The notes beneath the pieces were generated by a model that was not told the DNA's origin, searched no databases, and was given only the letters and a program-made list of their open reading frames with translations. A stretch of 64,000 nucleotides of DNA from Verticillium longisporum. Lineage: Eukaryota > Ascomycota > Sordariomycetes > Glomerellales > Plectosphaerellaceae. The DNA lies in assembly GCA_019188255.1 (NCBI GenBank), contig JAETXT010000012.1, positions 248,001-312,000 of the forward strand. Reading direction: 5' to 3'. The position numbers and the translations under genes were made by a program. Positions within the stretch are counted from its first letter, which is position 1, and each line of letters begins with the position of its first letter. This document shows positions 1 through 11,177 of this stretch, one piece after another.

Positions 1-1250
1 TGGTGTTGAGAGACGACAACTTCGACCGAAGCGCAAGCCGAGCAACAAAGCCATCGACAATCGAGCCATCGACAACGAAGCCATCGACAATCAAGCAACC
101 GACGATGCGACCGACGATGCGGAAGTCACGAAGCGAAGTAAGGGGCGCGGTACCAAATCGACGGTGCGACGACCAACCCCGGGACCAGTGGAGGGCAGCT
201 GGACGGAAGGACTTTGCTACGCGCTATGGAAAAACAGATGGAACTACAGACGAAGATCATGAGAAAGGTCCTGGAAGAGTCCCAGTCTCAGTCGAGAAGA
301 ATTGAGGAGCTCCAGAACGAAGTGGAGGAGCTTAGGAAAGCCCTCCATGCGACCACGAACGAAGCCCAGAGCCTGCGTGCGAGCATCGAAGCAAACACTA
401 CGACAATCGCTGGGCAGGATAGGTCGGAGCCATCCTACGCAGACATCGCCCGGATGCCACCGGCCGGCCAACTCAGCAACACGAGGCAGGCTACCACGAC
501 AACCCCAACGGACACGCACTTCTGCACAATCGACACGTCAAGGATCGAGGGTGAACAAGATGAACAACTCACACCGGGCGCTGTTCGTACCCTCACGGAA
601 GGCGAGGTTAGGATGGACCAAAGCCAACCTAATTGGCGTTGCCTGGCCGTGACTAAAGAGCCGAAGACGCCTCGAATCAGGATTGCCTGCAGAAACGAGC
701 AGGAACACACTATGGTGAAACGGCTAGTAGAAGCCAAGCTGCCTAGAGGAGCTCGGATGCTGCGAGACGAACTCTATCCTGTTAAAGTAGACTACGTAAG
801 CCGAACGGCGGTCTTGGATGAGGCGAACCACATCCGTAGTGGAGCAGCTGAGGAGATTGGTAAAGAAAACGACGTTTAAGTTGCGAAAGTTGGCTGGCTA
901 AGCAATAGAGACGTTGCGAAGGCCTGCGGATCAATGGTTATTTACCTCACGAGGAGAAGGGACGCGGAGAGGCTAATCGCAGAAGGTTACGCTTATGCAG
1001 GAGGACAATCTAGGAGGGCCAAGGTCTTTGAACCTCGTCCTCGTCTCGACCAGTGCTACAACTGTCAACAGTTTGGTTTCGGCCACAAAGCTCACCAGTG
1101 CGACCGACCCAGGTATGCGGGAAATGCGCCAAGGAGGGTCACTATCATAGTGCTTGCACTGAGACCATCCTCAAATGTGTTCCCTGCGGAGGTCCTCATG
1201 CATCGTTCAGCAGAAATTGCAGGAAGCTGTACCCGTCTTTGAATGAGTAG
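1..1250 (+). pseudogene. LINE ORF1 (gag-like, coiled coil and zinc knuckles), broken
   Basis: ORF1 normally coats the element RNA as a nucleic-acid chaperone. A coiled coil rich in Glu, Leu and Arg is read from about 214 to 370, and two Cys/His knuckles follow at about 1053-1230 (CYNCQQFGFGHKAHQC and CGKCAKEGHYHSAC). The frame is interrupted by TAA at 877-879, explainable as CAA with C-to-T at CpA, and by a one-base loss near 1111 between the knuckles. A further frame change lies near 190. The N-terminal part, with repeated Ala-Ile-Asp-Asn units, starts outside the window; the right copy shows a start near 39080. Confidence 0.85.
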
Positions 1251-1260
1251 TACGCTCCGA

Positions 1261-4200
1261 ATGATCCAACTCAATGTGCGAAAACGCGGCGAGGTTCACG
1301 AGAGCCTTATGAACGATGAGGACATTCAGGACGCTATAGTGCTGGTCATTCAGGAACCATAGGCACGGATGATCAAGGGACGGTTATTGACGACTCCGAT
1401 AGGACATCATAGATGGACAAAGATGGTCCCACCAACGACTAGGGAAGGACGATAGGCGATCCGAAGCATACTTTGGATAAGGAAGGATTTGGAAGCGGAA
1501 TAGGTGCTGATAGAGTCTCCGGACATGATAGCAGCACTATTGCGGCTCCTAGAGAGACTGGTACTGGTGGTGTCCGTGTACGTGCAGGGGATGGACACCC
1601 AGGCATTACAGGAAGCGTGCAACACTATACGTAGTGTGGTCGCGGACGCTAGGAGAGCCGCAGGGAAGGTAGTGGACGTGGTCATTGCAGGCGACTTCAA
1701 TCGCCACGATCAACTATGGGGAGGAGACGACGTATCTCCGGTACGACAGGGTGAAGCTGATAACATCATCGACCTAATGAACGAGCTCTCCCTCTGTAGC
1801 ATGCTCCTACGGGGCACGAAGACATGGCAAGGCGGGGACCACGAATCGACAATCGACCTTGTGCTAGTGTCAGAGGACCTAGCTGCGTCCATGATCAAGT
1901 GTACGACGCACAGGACAGAACACGGGTCGGACCACCGCACCATCGAAACGATCTTTGACGTGTCAGTTCCGACCCCGAAAGCCCAGAACCGACCTCTATT
2001 CAAGAACGCGCCATGGAAGGAAATCAACACCCGAATCTCCACGGCACTCGAGACAGTCCCGATGGAGGGCACGGTTCAAGAGAAGACGGACAGACTCATG
2101 TCAGTGGTGCTGGAAACAGTACAGACCTTGACACCGAAAGCCAAACCATCGCCATACGCGAAGCGCTGGTGGACGGCGGATCTTACGCAGCTCCGCCACA
2201 TCCACACACATTGGAGAAACCGGGCGAGGGCAGCGAGACGGGCAGGGCGGAGCGATGAAGCACTGGAGAACACGGCCAAGGGAGCAGCGAAGCAATACCA
2301 CGATGGCATTCGACAACAGAAGAAAACTCATTGGAACGACTTCCTGGCCGACAACGACAACATCTGGAAGGCCGCCAAGTATCTCAAGTCGGGTGACGAC
2401 GCGGCATTCGGCAAAGTGCCACAACTTGTGAAGGCTGATGGCACGCGGACGACCAACGGCAAAGAGCAAGCGGAAGAACTGCTTCCCACCTTCTTTCCGC
2501 CCCTACCAGAGCACATCGAAGAGGAATGCGAGAGGCCGCAGCGCGAATCGGCTGTCAACATGCCAGACATCACGATGGAAGAAGTCGAGCGCCGGCTTTT
2601 CGCGACGAAATCGTGGAAAGCACCCGGTGAGGACGGGTTGCCAGCGATGGTCTGGAAACAGATTTGGCCAGCCGTCAAGCACAGGGTCCTGGCGATTTTC
2701 CGCGCATCACTAGAGGAAGGAGGACTCCCCGACCAATGGAGGCATGCTAAGATTATCCCGCTCAAGAAGCCGGCCAAAGGTGACTACACCATCGCCAAGG
2801 CTTGGAGGCCCATCTCGCTCCTCGCAACGCTCGGCAAGGTTCTCGAGTCGGTTGTTGCGGAGAGGATCTCCCATGCAGTCGAGACACACGGCCTGTTGCC
2901 CACGAATCACTTCGGAGCCCGCAAACAGAGGTCAGCAGAACAAGCATTAGTATTGCTGCAAGAACAAATCTACGCGGCATGGCGAAATCGTTGGGTAGTC
3001 AGCCTCGTGAGCTTCGATGTGAAGGGAGCATACAATGGAGTGTGCAAAGAGAGACTCATTCAGAGAATGAGGGCAAGGGGCATTCCAGAAGATTTACTTC
3101 GTTGGGTAGAGGCATTCTGCTCAGAGCGGACAGCGACAGTCCAGGTAAACGGTCAAGCATCAGAGGTTCGGACTCTGCCCCAGGCCGGACTGCCGCAAGG
3201 GTCGCCATTGTCACCGATCCTTTTTCTGTTCTTCAACGCGGACCTTGTACAACAGAAGATCAACTGCTATGGGGGGCTATAGCCTTCGTCGACGACTTCA
3301 CAGCCTGGGTCGCCGGCCCAACCACGCAAGACAACCGCAAAGGGATTGAAGCGATCATCGAGAAAGCATTGGACTGGGAGCGGAGAAGCGGTGCGACTTT
3401 CGAAGCGGACAAGACTGCAGTCATCCACTTCACCCGCTGGGCCAAAAGATCCGATTCGGAACCCTTCACAATCAAGGGGCAGGCAGTCGAGCCCAAACAG
3501 CACGTCAAGATCCTCGGCGTCATCATGGACATTGGACTCAGGTATAGGGAACATATTGCAAGAGTAGCGACCAAGGGATTGGAGGCTGCGATGGAGCTGA
3601 AGCGACTGAGAGGATTGACCCCGGCGACAGCACGGCAGCTATTCACGGCCACCGTGGCCCCAGTGGTGGATTATGCCTCGAACGTCTGGAGGCACAGGTG
3701 CAAAGACCGAGTGGCGGCAGCCATCAGTCGTGTCCAAAAAGTCGGAGCGCAGGCCATTATTGGAGCGTTCATCACAGTAGCGACAAGCGTAGCGGAAGCG
3801 GAGGCTCACATCGCCAGCGCACCAGAGCGGTTCACGAGAAGGGCCATCAAGCTATGGACGGACCTCCACGCACTGCCCGAGACCAACCCGCTTCGAAAGC
3901 TGACCTCGCGCATCCGAAAATTCAGGCGCTTTCACCGCTCCCCATTCTTCCAACTGGCAACTGCGCTCAACGAGATTCCAATGGAGGATCTGGAAACCAT
4001 CAACCCATTTACACTCCCGCCGTGGATGGAAAGAGTGCAAACCGTCACCGAATGGAACGACGACGACGCAACTTTGACGCGTGTCGACGAGGACGTTACG
4101 GTGCGCATTGCCGTCAGCAGCTCGGCACGAAACGAGGTGGTCGGGGTCGGCGGCATCATCAAGGGGCCAGGGACGAGGCTCGAGACGTTTTCTTTCACCC

Positions 4201-4997
4201 ACGGCATGAGGACCGAGCAGAACCCATTTTCCGGAGAACTGGTGGCGGCGGCATACGCGTTACGATTTCTGCCGCAGCTCAGAGGCCAGACCGTGACGAT
4301 ACTGACAAGCAACAAAGCCGCGGTGCTGACACTTCGAAACCCCCGCCAACAATCTGGACAAGAGTACGTTCGCTGCATCTACGAAGCGGTCACTCGACTT
4401 CGAGAGACCGGGAACACCGTCACAGCCGTTTGGCTGCCTAATCATCTCGAGGACGACCTCTTGAAGAGAGCGAAAGGAGAAGCACGCAAGGCCAGCCGAG
4501 AGGGCGCCTCACCAGAAAAGCAATTCCCGAAGATGCGGTCCACCACCCTCAATGCTGCAAGGCGCAAACTACGTGTAGAGAGACGGCTACCAGACAAGGT
4601 TGGAAAACTCTCGAAGGAAATAGATATAGCCCTACCTGGCAAGCACACTCGAGAACTGTACGACAACCTTTCCTGGATAGAAGCGAGCATGCTGGCTCAG
4701 CTCAGGACAGGCATGGCGAGACTTAACGCCTCACTTTTCCGGATCAAGGCAGTCGCTTCAGCCCAATGCGCATGCGGACACGCGAGAGAGACGGTGGAGC
4801 ACTTCCTCCTCCGATGCACACGATGGGCAACACAACGCGCCGAGATCCTCCTACGACCTGACACACGAAGAGACAACATCTCCTTTCACTTGGGAGGAAA
4901 GACGACATCAGATGGTGACGACTGGAAGCCAAACATGAAAGCTGTGCGAGCTACAATACGCTTTGCGAAGGCCACGGGCCGATTGGAGAATGCGTGA
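1261..4997 (+). pseudogene. LINE ORF2 (endonuclease, reverse transcriptase, RNase H-like), broken
   Basis: ORF2 makes the target nick and copies the element RNA. Visible motifs in order: endonuclease [16 protein letters not shown] (about 1675-1725) and GSDHRT (about 1925); reverse transcriptase motif [11 protein letters not shown] (about 3017), motif [12 protein letters not shown] (about 3193), motif C AFVDD (about 3285); an RNase H-like region (about 4100-4500) in which the usual catalytic Asp pattern is not clear; and a C-terminal CACGH..H..C knuckle (about 4768-4820). Stops at 1360, 1453 and 1501 are all TAG. A missing G in the run just before motif C (six present at 3271-3276, seven needed) shifts the frame so that the remainder is read from the overlapping frame ending at 4997. 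Confidence 0.9.
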
Positions 4998-4999
4998 TC

Positions 5000-5828
5000 C
5001 CTAACAAGGGCCCAACACGCCAAAACCCCCCTCTTTCCCCTACTAACCGAACCTAACACCCCCACCTCGTGTCAATAACAGCAGGCGCCGCTTCAGCCGC
5101 CGTAGATAGGACTCTGAACACTTGAAGAATAGCCTTCAAGCAGCTTGCCAATACAATCTAAACCCCACGAGAAACCGGCGGAAGGACAGAAGATGAGAAA
5201 GTAAGAGCGGAAAGAAGACCTCTAATGGGCTTGGGAGATTTGGACAGACTACAGGAAGCGACTATGTATAATAGCAAATAGTGCCTTATTGGCTCTAGGC
5301 CACCAGGCGTAATAAACGTGTGTGTGTGTGTGTACATGGTGAAGGAGAGGCCTTCCCTCCACAAGATCTGCACAGCAGCTGCAGACATGGGCGTGCATTT
5401 AAATCGCCTCGTGAACACAGTTCGACGAGGTACCGATATGGTCAAACTGTCTATGAAGATCGATCTGTTACTCTAAAAGGGGTTGAATGCCGGGTGGTCC
5501 GGGTGTTTTTCGTGGGGAAAGACGGCCGACATTGCCGAACATGGTGTTGGGTCACTGTTTACATGTTCACCGACTCTTCGAACGGCAAAGTGCGGCTATA
5601 TGAGAAGGGCAGATGAGATTTGTGTGGTGTAATGCTTGTCAAAGGAAGCGCAGCTTAAATGGAACGAAATATATTGGATCATAGCTCACTCTTGCGCAAG
5701 TTGGCATGGATCATAAGCTGTGATATTGTGCCTGGTCAGCTCATTCTACCAGTCCGATGAGCCTGGTTTCAACCAGTCTCAAATGGTAGTGCGTCACGTA
5801 AAGAATGGCAAGGCACCGCCCAGTAGCC
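5000..5828. other. Stretch without a recognised gene (left arm)
   Basis: C-rich sequence follows the LINE stop codon, then a short (GT)n run at about 5318-5333. The longest frame, a 98-residue one on the plus strand, has no recognisable motif. The mirror stretch is 33179-34007. Confidence 0.4.
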
Positions 5829-6716
5829 CTAAGGCACACCCGCAACAGAGACAGCCCACTGACAGTCCAAAAATGCCCCCTGCTCTAAGTCTACCCATGC
5901 TGGCAGGGCAGACCGTAAGGCCATCTGGAACCCAACTGCCAGCATGAAGGGAAGACAGCATACCAAGCCAAGAAGAAGATGAAGCCCACTTTGGAAAAGC
6001 CGGAAAGGCATGATCATGCTCATCATACATGAACACCAACCCTTGAGAACAGAGACAAAGAAAGTGAAAGCACCGATGATTAAGACGATCCCAGCGATGA
6101 AACAGTTCATGATGTGAGGCACGGTCATGAAAGCAAGACCTCTATCGTTTAAAAACTTCGAATCACCAAACGCCGTATTCAACACCTTCAGTCCTTCTGA
6201 CGGAATGACATCTGAAATGTGGACTGGCAAGCGGTGACAGAACTTGTCTGCTAAATCGCCGACACACATGTATCGTGTTCCGACGTAGAACACCTGCGGG
6301 ATACCCGGGATGGCCTTAGACACCTGAGTTGCAACTGCGTCGGCCACGCTGCGCACTCGGCTGACCGACTCAGGGATAGCTGTCTTAACTGTGTCTGCGA
6401 CTCTAGATGTGACGGCATCGATGTTGCCTGGTGGTTTTGGCACTTTGGGTACTTTGGGTATTTTGGGTATTTTGGGTACTTTGGGTGCCTGTCTCGGCAA
6501 GATTTCTTGCAGCTGTTGAGATAGGTCAAGCTAGAGGGGATATCAGCACCAAATCCCATACCATCCATATCGGTCCCTCATGAGTACCTTTATTGTCGCG
6601 ATGCCTGACTTAGCATAACCCTGGGAGAGGCTCAAGGCAGCTAAAACAAGGCAACATAACACACATATGAGCATGGAGACAGCTAGAAAGGATTTGTAGC
6701 CACCGGGTTTGCGCAT
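5829..6716 (-). CDS. Predicted multi-pass membrane protein, two exons (left copy)
   Basis: Proposed exons are 6588-6716 and 5829-6512, joined across a 75-bp intron (6513-6587, GTACTC..ACAG). Exon 1 encodes a short basic N-terminus and one hydrophobic segment (FLAVSMLICVLCCLVLAALS). Exon 2 begins with a Pro/Lys/Val repeat (PKVPK-type units), then a soluble part, then hydrophobic segments around NCFIAGIVLIIGAFTFFVSV and LHLLLGLVCCLPFMLAVGF. The one-plus-several TM layout with an outer domain between them recalls fungal SUR7/PalI membrane proteins, but no signature confirms this. The start was chosen because the intron then joins both parts in frame. Product about 270 residues. Confidence 0.6.
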
Positions 6717-7149
6717 TCGAGCTGTTTGTACGAGCGATGGTGCGTCAGCTCTTGTACCTTTGGTGTTTGTATTGGGCGTCTCTCAAGTTAGAATAATGAA
6801 TTCAAGGTCAATTACGAATTACTAAAGAGCCTGAGAATAGCTCTTATATGGCTTGGAGCAATCCTAGTACTCGGTGTGACCCTAAAGGCGGCTCGGGTCC
6901 TTCAACTGGGCCCCGAAGCTTGGCCCTGAGAACAAACGACGCTGATTGGACAGTGCTTCCCTTCCCCGAACTTTCGCCGCGAAGGCCCCGACTCGTTGTT
7001 GGTGCGAATCGCGGCGACGTCAAAATACAACCATTTTGTTTCCCCGTAGACCTGTATTTCGCTCCCTGTAATCGGAGCCTGCCCTGCAATAATGTCTAAC
7101 ACACTGCGTCGACCTCTCAATATTCATAACCCATCAATACATCGCGGTC

Positions 7150-8445
7150 GTGGAGAAGCCACCCTGCTTCGGATACCCGCATGCGTTCTCCGCCACCATT
7201 GGCTGTGTCGGGATGATGCAGATAACGTCCCTCTCGCCTCCAGACTTTGGCCCCGCTCAAGTTCCTGACACCGACGACGACACCATCAGAGCAACCTGGG
7301 AGGACGTGTGGGAGAATCTCAAGATGGCGACGCGCATCATGAAACGCGACGCTCGCCCGTCGCCTGGTGTAGCCTCCAATACTGGCAAATCGACCGTATC
7401 CGACTAAGCCAGCTTCGTCGACGCGGGCAAGTCTGTGGGGACCCCCGACAGCACCTTTACCTTTTCCAGGGGGTCACAACCCGCAGCCCGAAGTTCCCCG
7501 AACTTGTCCTGTTTCCACGCGGATTCGTGGTCAATGACACCAATACCATTGTGCCCAGCGCGTTCGCTCATTTCAAGAACGAGCCTCCGAAAGAAGGATA
7601 CGACAAGTTGGAGGGGCTAAGCGATACCGACATCTGGGTCGGCGGTGGCGACAGCTGGGTCCAGTCAACAACGGACGAATACAAGGTGATGAAGGCGTTG
7701 GGTCTATGTGAGGATGAGTTTGCCTCGTTTGCCAAGGAGAAACTTTTGCGACGATCCCCGCGGTCTCTCCTTCTGTATGCTCCAGCTGGTTATTCCACCT
7801 AAAGAGAACGCACACTGGCGTAAAACTCCTGTTCTGAATACAACAACCTCCGCCGCGGAGTGATCATGGGATATTCGACCTGACTGCGCATACTGGCTGT
7901 CGCTGAAAGGCTTCAACCCGAGATACCGGTTCCAGATACAGAACCGTGTGTATGTTCGCGACCGTATCACGTGCCCATACTTCACGATCGAGTTCAAACG
8001 AGACAGCATATCCGAGGACGCAGCTATTGCGCAAGTAGCTGCTGCAAGCTCCATAGCGCTATACAACAGGCACCGACTTTGCGAAGCTGCGCGCGCGGCA
8101 CGGCCCGAGATGGTTCATGACTCCAGCGTCCGACATGACACGTTGACGTGTGTTGGATCAAAATTCGTTTTCTGGGTTCTCAACCTGCGGGACCACAAGC
8201 AATGGAGTGGTTGTACGATGACGAGGCTGACGGGCGCGGATTGCACGGATGCCTACGGCATCCAGGAGCCAGTGGACTGGATCAACGAGATACCTCGTTG
8301 GGGTTTGTCAACGCACAGTCGAAGCCGTGAGAGGGACATTAAGGCCGTACTGGACCTGGGTGGCGTACGTACATCAGATGTTCATGAGGGCTTGCGGTAC
8401 AGTAACGCAGAATCTGTATTAAAGAGTGACCAACATCCCCAGTGA
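7150..8445 (+). pseudogene. PD-(D/E)XK nuclease-like gene of fungal type, broken (left copy)
   Basis: Coherent protein pieces occur in successive frames: about 7150-7400, 7480-7745 and 7865-8445. The last contains the motif CPYFTIEFKRD followed by an Ala-rich helix ending in SIALYNRH; E-x-K next to a hydrophobic strand is the core of PD-(D/E)XK nucleases, and this version resembles a family common in ascomycete accessory DNA. The frame changes near 7745 and again upstream, and a TGA lies near 7862. Such genes are often near transposons, as here. The function in the living organism is lost. The exact family is inferred. Confidence 0.5.
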
Positions 8446-8472
8446 AACTTTGACTATGACTATGAACAACCT

Positions 8473-9438
8473 TCACGCATCTATCACGGCAATCCCTGCA
8501 TGGCGGAAGTGTCCCCTTGCGCTTGTCTCCCTGGCGCTGACGACATCAACAGACCACTCTAGGAAGGAACCAAAATCCTCGTCATGTGCGTCCCTGCTGT
8601 GTTGCCAGTGACGTTTGGTGAAGGCTTTCAGCTCCGCAAAAACTCCTCGATGGGATTATAGATGGGCGTATATGGGCTCAAGTACAGAAGCTTGACGCCA
8701 GCTGCGGCACAAAGACGGTTAATCTTGTCGAAACGATGGAATGACGCGTTATCCATGATCAGCACGGACTTGGGGTTGGGCCAGCGGCCGCAGTGATGCA
8801 GTAGCTGCTCAATGTAATCTCCAAAGACAGCCGCATCCGTTGAGCCTTGGAAAATTTGGCAAAGACCACGCCATCCTGGGCGTACGCAGGCAAAATCTGG
8901 TACCTGGCGCCCCTGTGGAGGCGGGCTACTTGGATAGGCGTTACACCCCCGAGACCACCCAGGTCTTCTGAGTCCTGCGCGTTTGTCACATCCGGATTCG
9001 TCGACGAAAACGAGTTGATATGACGACAACGCTGGCACTTGGTGCAAATAAGAGTCGCAGAGGTCTGCATTCCGTTCCTGGGCCATACGACGGACTATCT
9101 TCTTTAACCAGCCTGCCGCCGGCAACGCGGAGCTGATCGTTGAGATAGCAATGCCGACTCCATATTGATTCTTCAAAAATGATGCCATTTCTCCGAGAAG
9201 CATGTCGGGTGTTCCTTGAGCTCATCGAGCAGTCTAGTCACCATCAGCGGAGCTTTCTCGGCCGGCCGGCGCGAATCTTGGGGGCAGTGGTGGTTCCGAA
9301 GCACTGCAGGTTAGTTCGAATACGTCGCACGGCATTTGGAGTACAGAGAGCAGCATGAGCAATCTCGACAGCTGGCACTTCGCACTGAGGCATGTCGGCA
9401 ATTAGTCCGTGCTGCGCGGTCGAGAAACGAGGCGCCAT
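8473..9438 (-). pseudogene. Tc1/mariner-type transposase, broken (left copy)
   Basis: Translation on the minus strand shows an N-terminal HTH-like part (9244-9438) ending in GRPRK, then a DDE domain: first Asp in VFVDESGCDKRAG, second in VLIMDNASFH, and the acidic residue of the third motif in YTPIYNPIEEF. This is the IS630/Tc1/mariner superfamily as found in fungi. Two frame changes lie between the first and second Asp motifs and one after the HTH part, so both copies are dead. This copy has in addition one A fewer in the run at 8638-8642, ending the frame just after the third motif. No terminal inverted repeats could be assigned. Confidence 0.85.
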
Positions 9439-9950
9439 TTGGTCGTGGGGATGCAGGGCGTTGTGAAGTCGAGAAACGGGGCCTCCTAGCCTAATGACCT
9501 TATCACGTGATGCTACCAGCCCACCAAGACTACTGTATGCATGTCTCTTTTCGCCATCTAACTGACCGTCTCATCAACATGAGTCACAACCAACACAACG
9601 ATGTCAATACAGTTCCAGAAATAGGCTTGCCCGATGGCTGACTACTGGAGTGGCTGCCTTGCTGCCGCTTCTGGCTTAAAGAAGTATCAATTTCTTGCAC
9701 GATACGCCCAAACCAGTCATCTTGGGTTTCCTCCCAGCCTTACGGGTGTGCTGCTGTTGTCATCTGCGCGTCTAGAACCCTTGGTGCATGATTATTGGCT
9801 CACCGCCAAGTACGGCTGCGCGCGGTTAGCCCCCCTCCCTCACACAGGAGAGTGAGGAAGGCTTCTCGTACCATGATGATGCCAGCAAACGACCTGCACA
9901 ATCAACTGAACCCGCGAGATCATTTGCTCAAACACACATGTGGATGAACG

Positions 9951-10299
9951 ATGGACACTCGACAGACAGGAGGATGTCAATCGAATGCCGCCGCTACAAC
10001 GAGACTTCGATTGCTGTCACTGGACGGCGGGGGTATCGGGGGCCTGTCCAGCCTGCTCATCCTGGAGCACCTCATGGAACGCATCCGCGAGGCCGAGGGC
10101 TTGGCCAAAGTACCACGTCCTTGCGACCGCTTCGACATGATCGGCGGCACGAGCACTGGCGGGTAGGCTATCAAGGCAGTTTACGTTGCCGGGCCATGTT
10201 CACAGCCGCAGAATCATCGCCATCATGCTTGGCCGTCTGCGCATGACGGTCGACGAGTGCATCCGCGCGTACCGAACGATGGCCGAGCGGGCCTACTAG
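9951..10299 (+). pseudogene. Patatin-like phospholipase, N-terminal fragment (left copy)
   Basis: Exon 1 (9951-10162) and exon 2 (10212-10299) are joined over a 49-bp intron (GTAGGC..CGCAG). The product would be 99 residues. It has the oxyanion-hole glycine motif DGGGIGGLSSLLILEHL and the nucleophile elbow GTSTGG, both hallmarks of patatin-like lipid acyl hydrolases. Splicing continues the family pattern after the elbow (IIAIMLGRLRMT). The frame ends at TAG 10297-10299, exactly where the sequence becomes AT-rich, so the catalytic Asp and the rest of the domain are missing. It is most likely a remnant. Confidence 0.75.
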
Positions 10300-11170
10300 C
10301 ATTCTGCCTAATGAGCACTCATATTAGGACTATTATAATAAGTATAGGTCATCAAGCCGTACAGCCGGGAAATGACATGTTGCTTAACGTAAATCCAACT
10401 TTAAACGCGTAAAATCCCATAAAAGCGCTGAATTAAAGTTCCTAGGAAAGTAACTACTTAGCTTGCCTTCGGTATTGGATTGGGGTATTGGATTAGGCGA
10501 GACTCCACTTAGTAATATTTCTAAATAGAGGAGGGCTATAGTTAGTATGAATTACTTGCCGAGAGCTCAAAGACACCGTAGCCAGACTTAACAAATTAGA
10601 GTTTAATTATATCGTTCGATTTATATCCGGTGAATTCAGAACCCACGAATAGAGTCTTAGTCTACTTTACACCTTTATACTGCAGTGCTTCATAGCCGTT
10701 GTTACTGTACTGTTCGGCTTCCGCTCGAGAGTTTGACTTTCATGACCTCGGCAGTATAACCTGACTACACTTCTAGTACGATTCAGTTCCGTCTCTATGC
10801 TGACTTTGATGTCTCAGGCTCCTCAGCTTGGTTAGGGCCTTAGTTGGTAATATAAGGGGTTACTGATGTCAAAATCAACTGCCGAGCTGGCGTGGCCTCA
10901 TCAGTATAACCAATTTCACTTCTATTACGACTTAATTCCGTCTCTATAACCGAATTCCGGAGTTTAGAGAGTTCGAGCCGCCTGAGTAGTAAGGTTCTAT
11001 AGGTTTAAGAAAGTTTCGTATTCTGTTTAACATTCGAGGACACAGTTCATCATAGACCGTCCCTTATAAAGCAAAAGACATCTATAAATATGGATAGAAT
11101 CATCGGGAGTTATTTTTTAATTTGCTTTTCCTAAACCACTACAGCTTACTCGAAGACAATATATTCCGCC
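10300..11170. repeat. AT-rich block with two degenerate copies of a short repeat (left arm)
   Basis: No coding frame is present. A pattern GTATAACC..ACTTCTA.TACGA.T..TTCCGTCTCTAT occurs near 10754-10797 and again near 10905-10948, about 150 bp apart. High AT content and TpA richness fit an old transposon or duplicated sequence degraded by RIP, but this is inference. The 3' part contains the promoter of the next gene. Confidence 0.5.
11083..11090 (+). promoter_or_regulatory. TATA box before the secreted-protein gene
   Basis: TATAAATA lies 88 bp before the proposed ATG at 11178. A second TATAAAG-like element lies at about 11065. The mirror copy is at 27915-27922. Confidence 0.5.
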
Positions 11171-11177
11171 AGCCACA

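Larger units (their letters stand above)
1..4997 (+). mobile_element. Decayed Tad1/I-type non-LTR retrotransposon (LINE), left copy
   Basis: The element has a nucleic-acid-binding ORF1 with zinc knuckles, then ORF2 with endonuclease, reverse transcriptase, RNase H-like and C-terminal CCHC regions, the order known for Tad1 and related fungal LINEs. Its 5' end lies before the window. It carries stops and frameshifts in both ORFs and cannot be autonomous. No poly-A tail or target-site duplication was found after the ORF2 stop at 4997; the C-rich stretch at 5000-5070 is probably 3' untranslated sequence. Confidence 0.9.

Noticed and set aside
3271..3282. Programmed -1 frameshift in LINE ORF2
   Set aside because: The zero-frame codons are TAT GGG GGG CTA, which do not form a standard X-XXY-YYZ slippery site, and other inactivating changes are present; base loss is simpler.
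5000..5070. Telomere-like CCTAAC motifs after the LINE
   Set aside because: CCCTAAC and CCTAAC occur singly and are not tandem; no telomere array.
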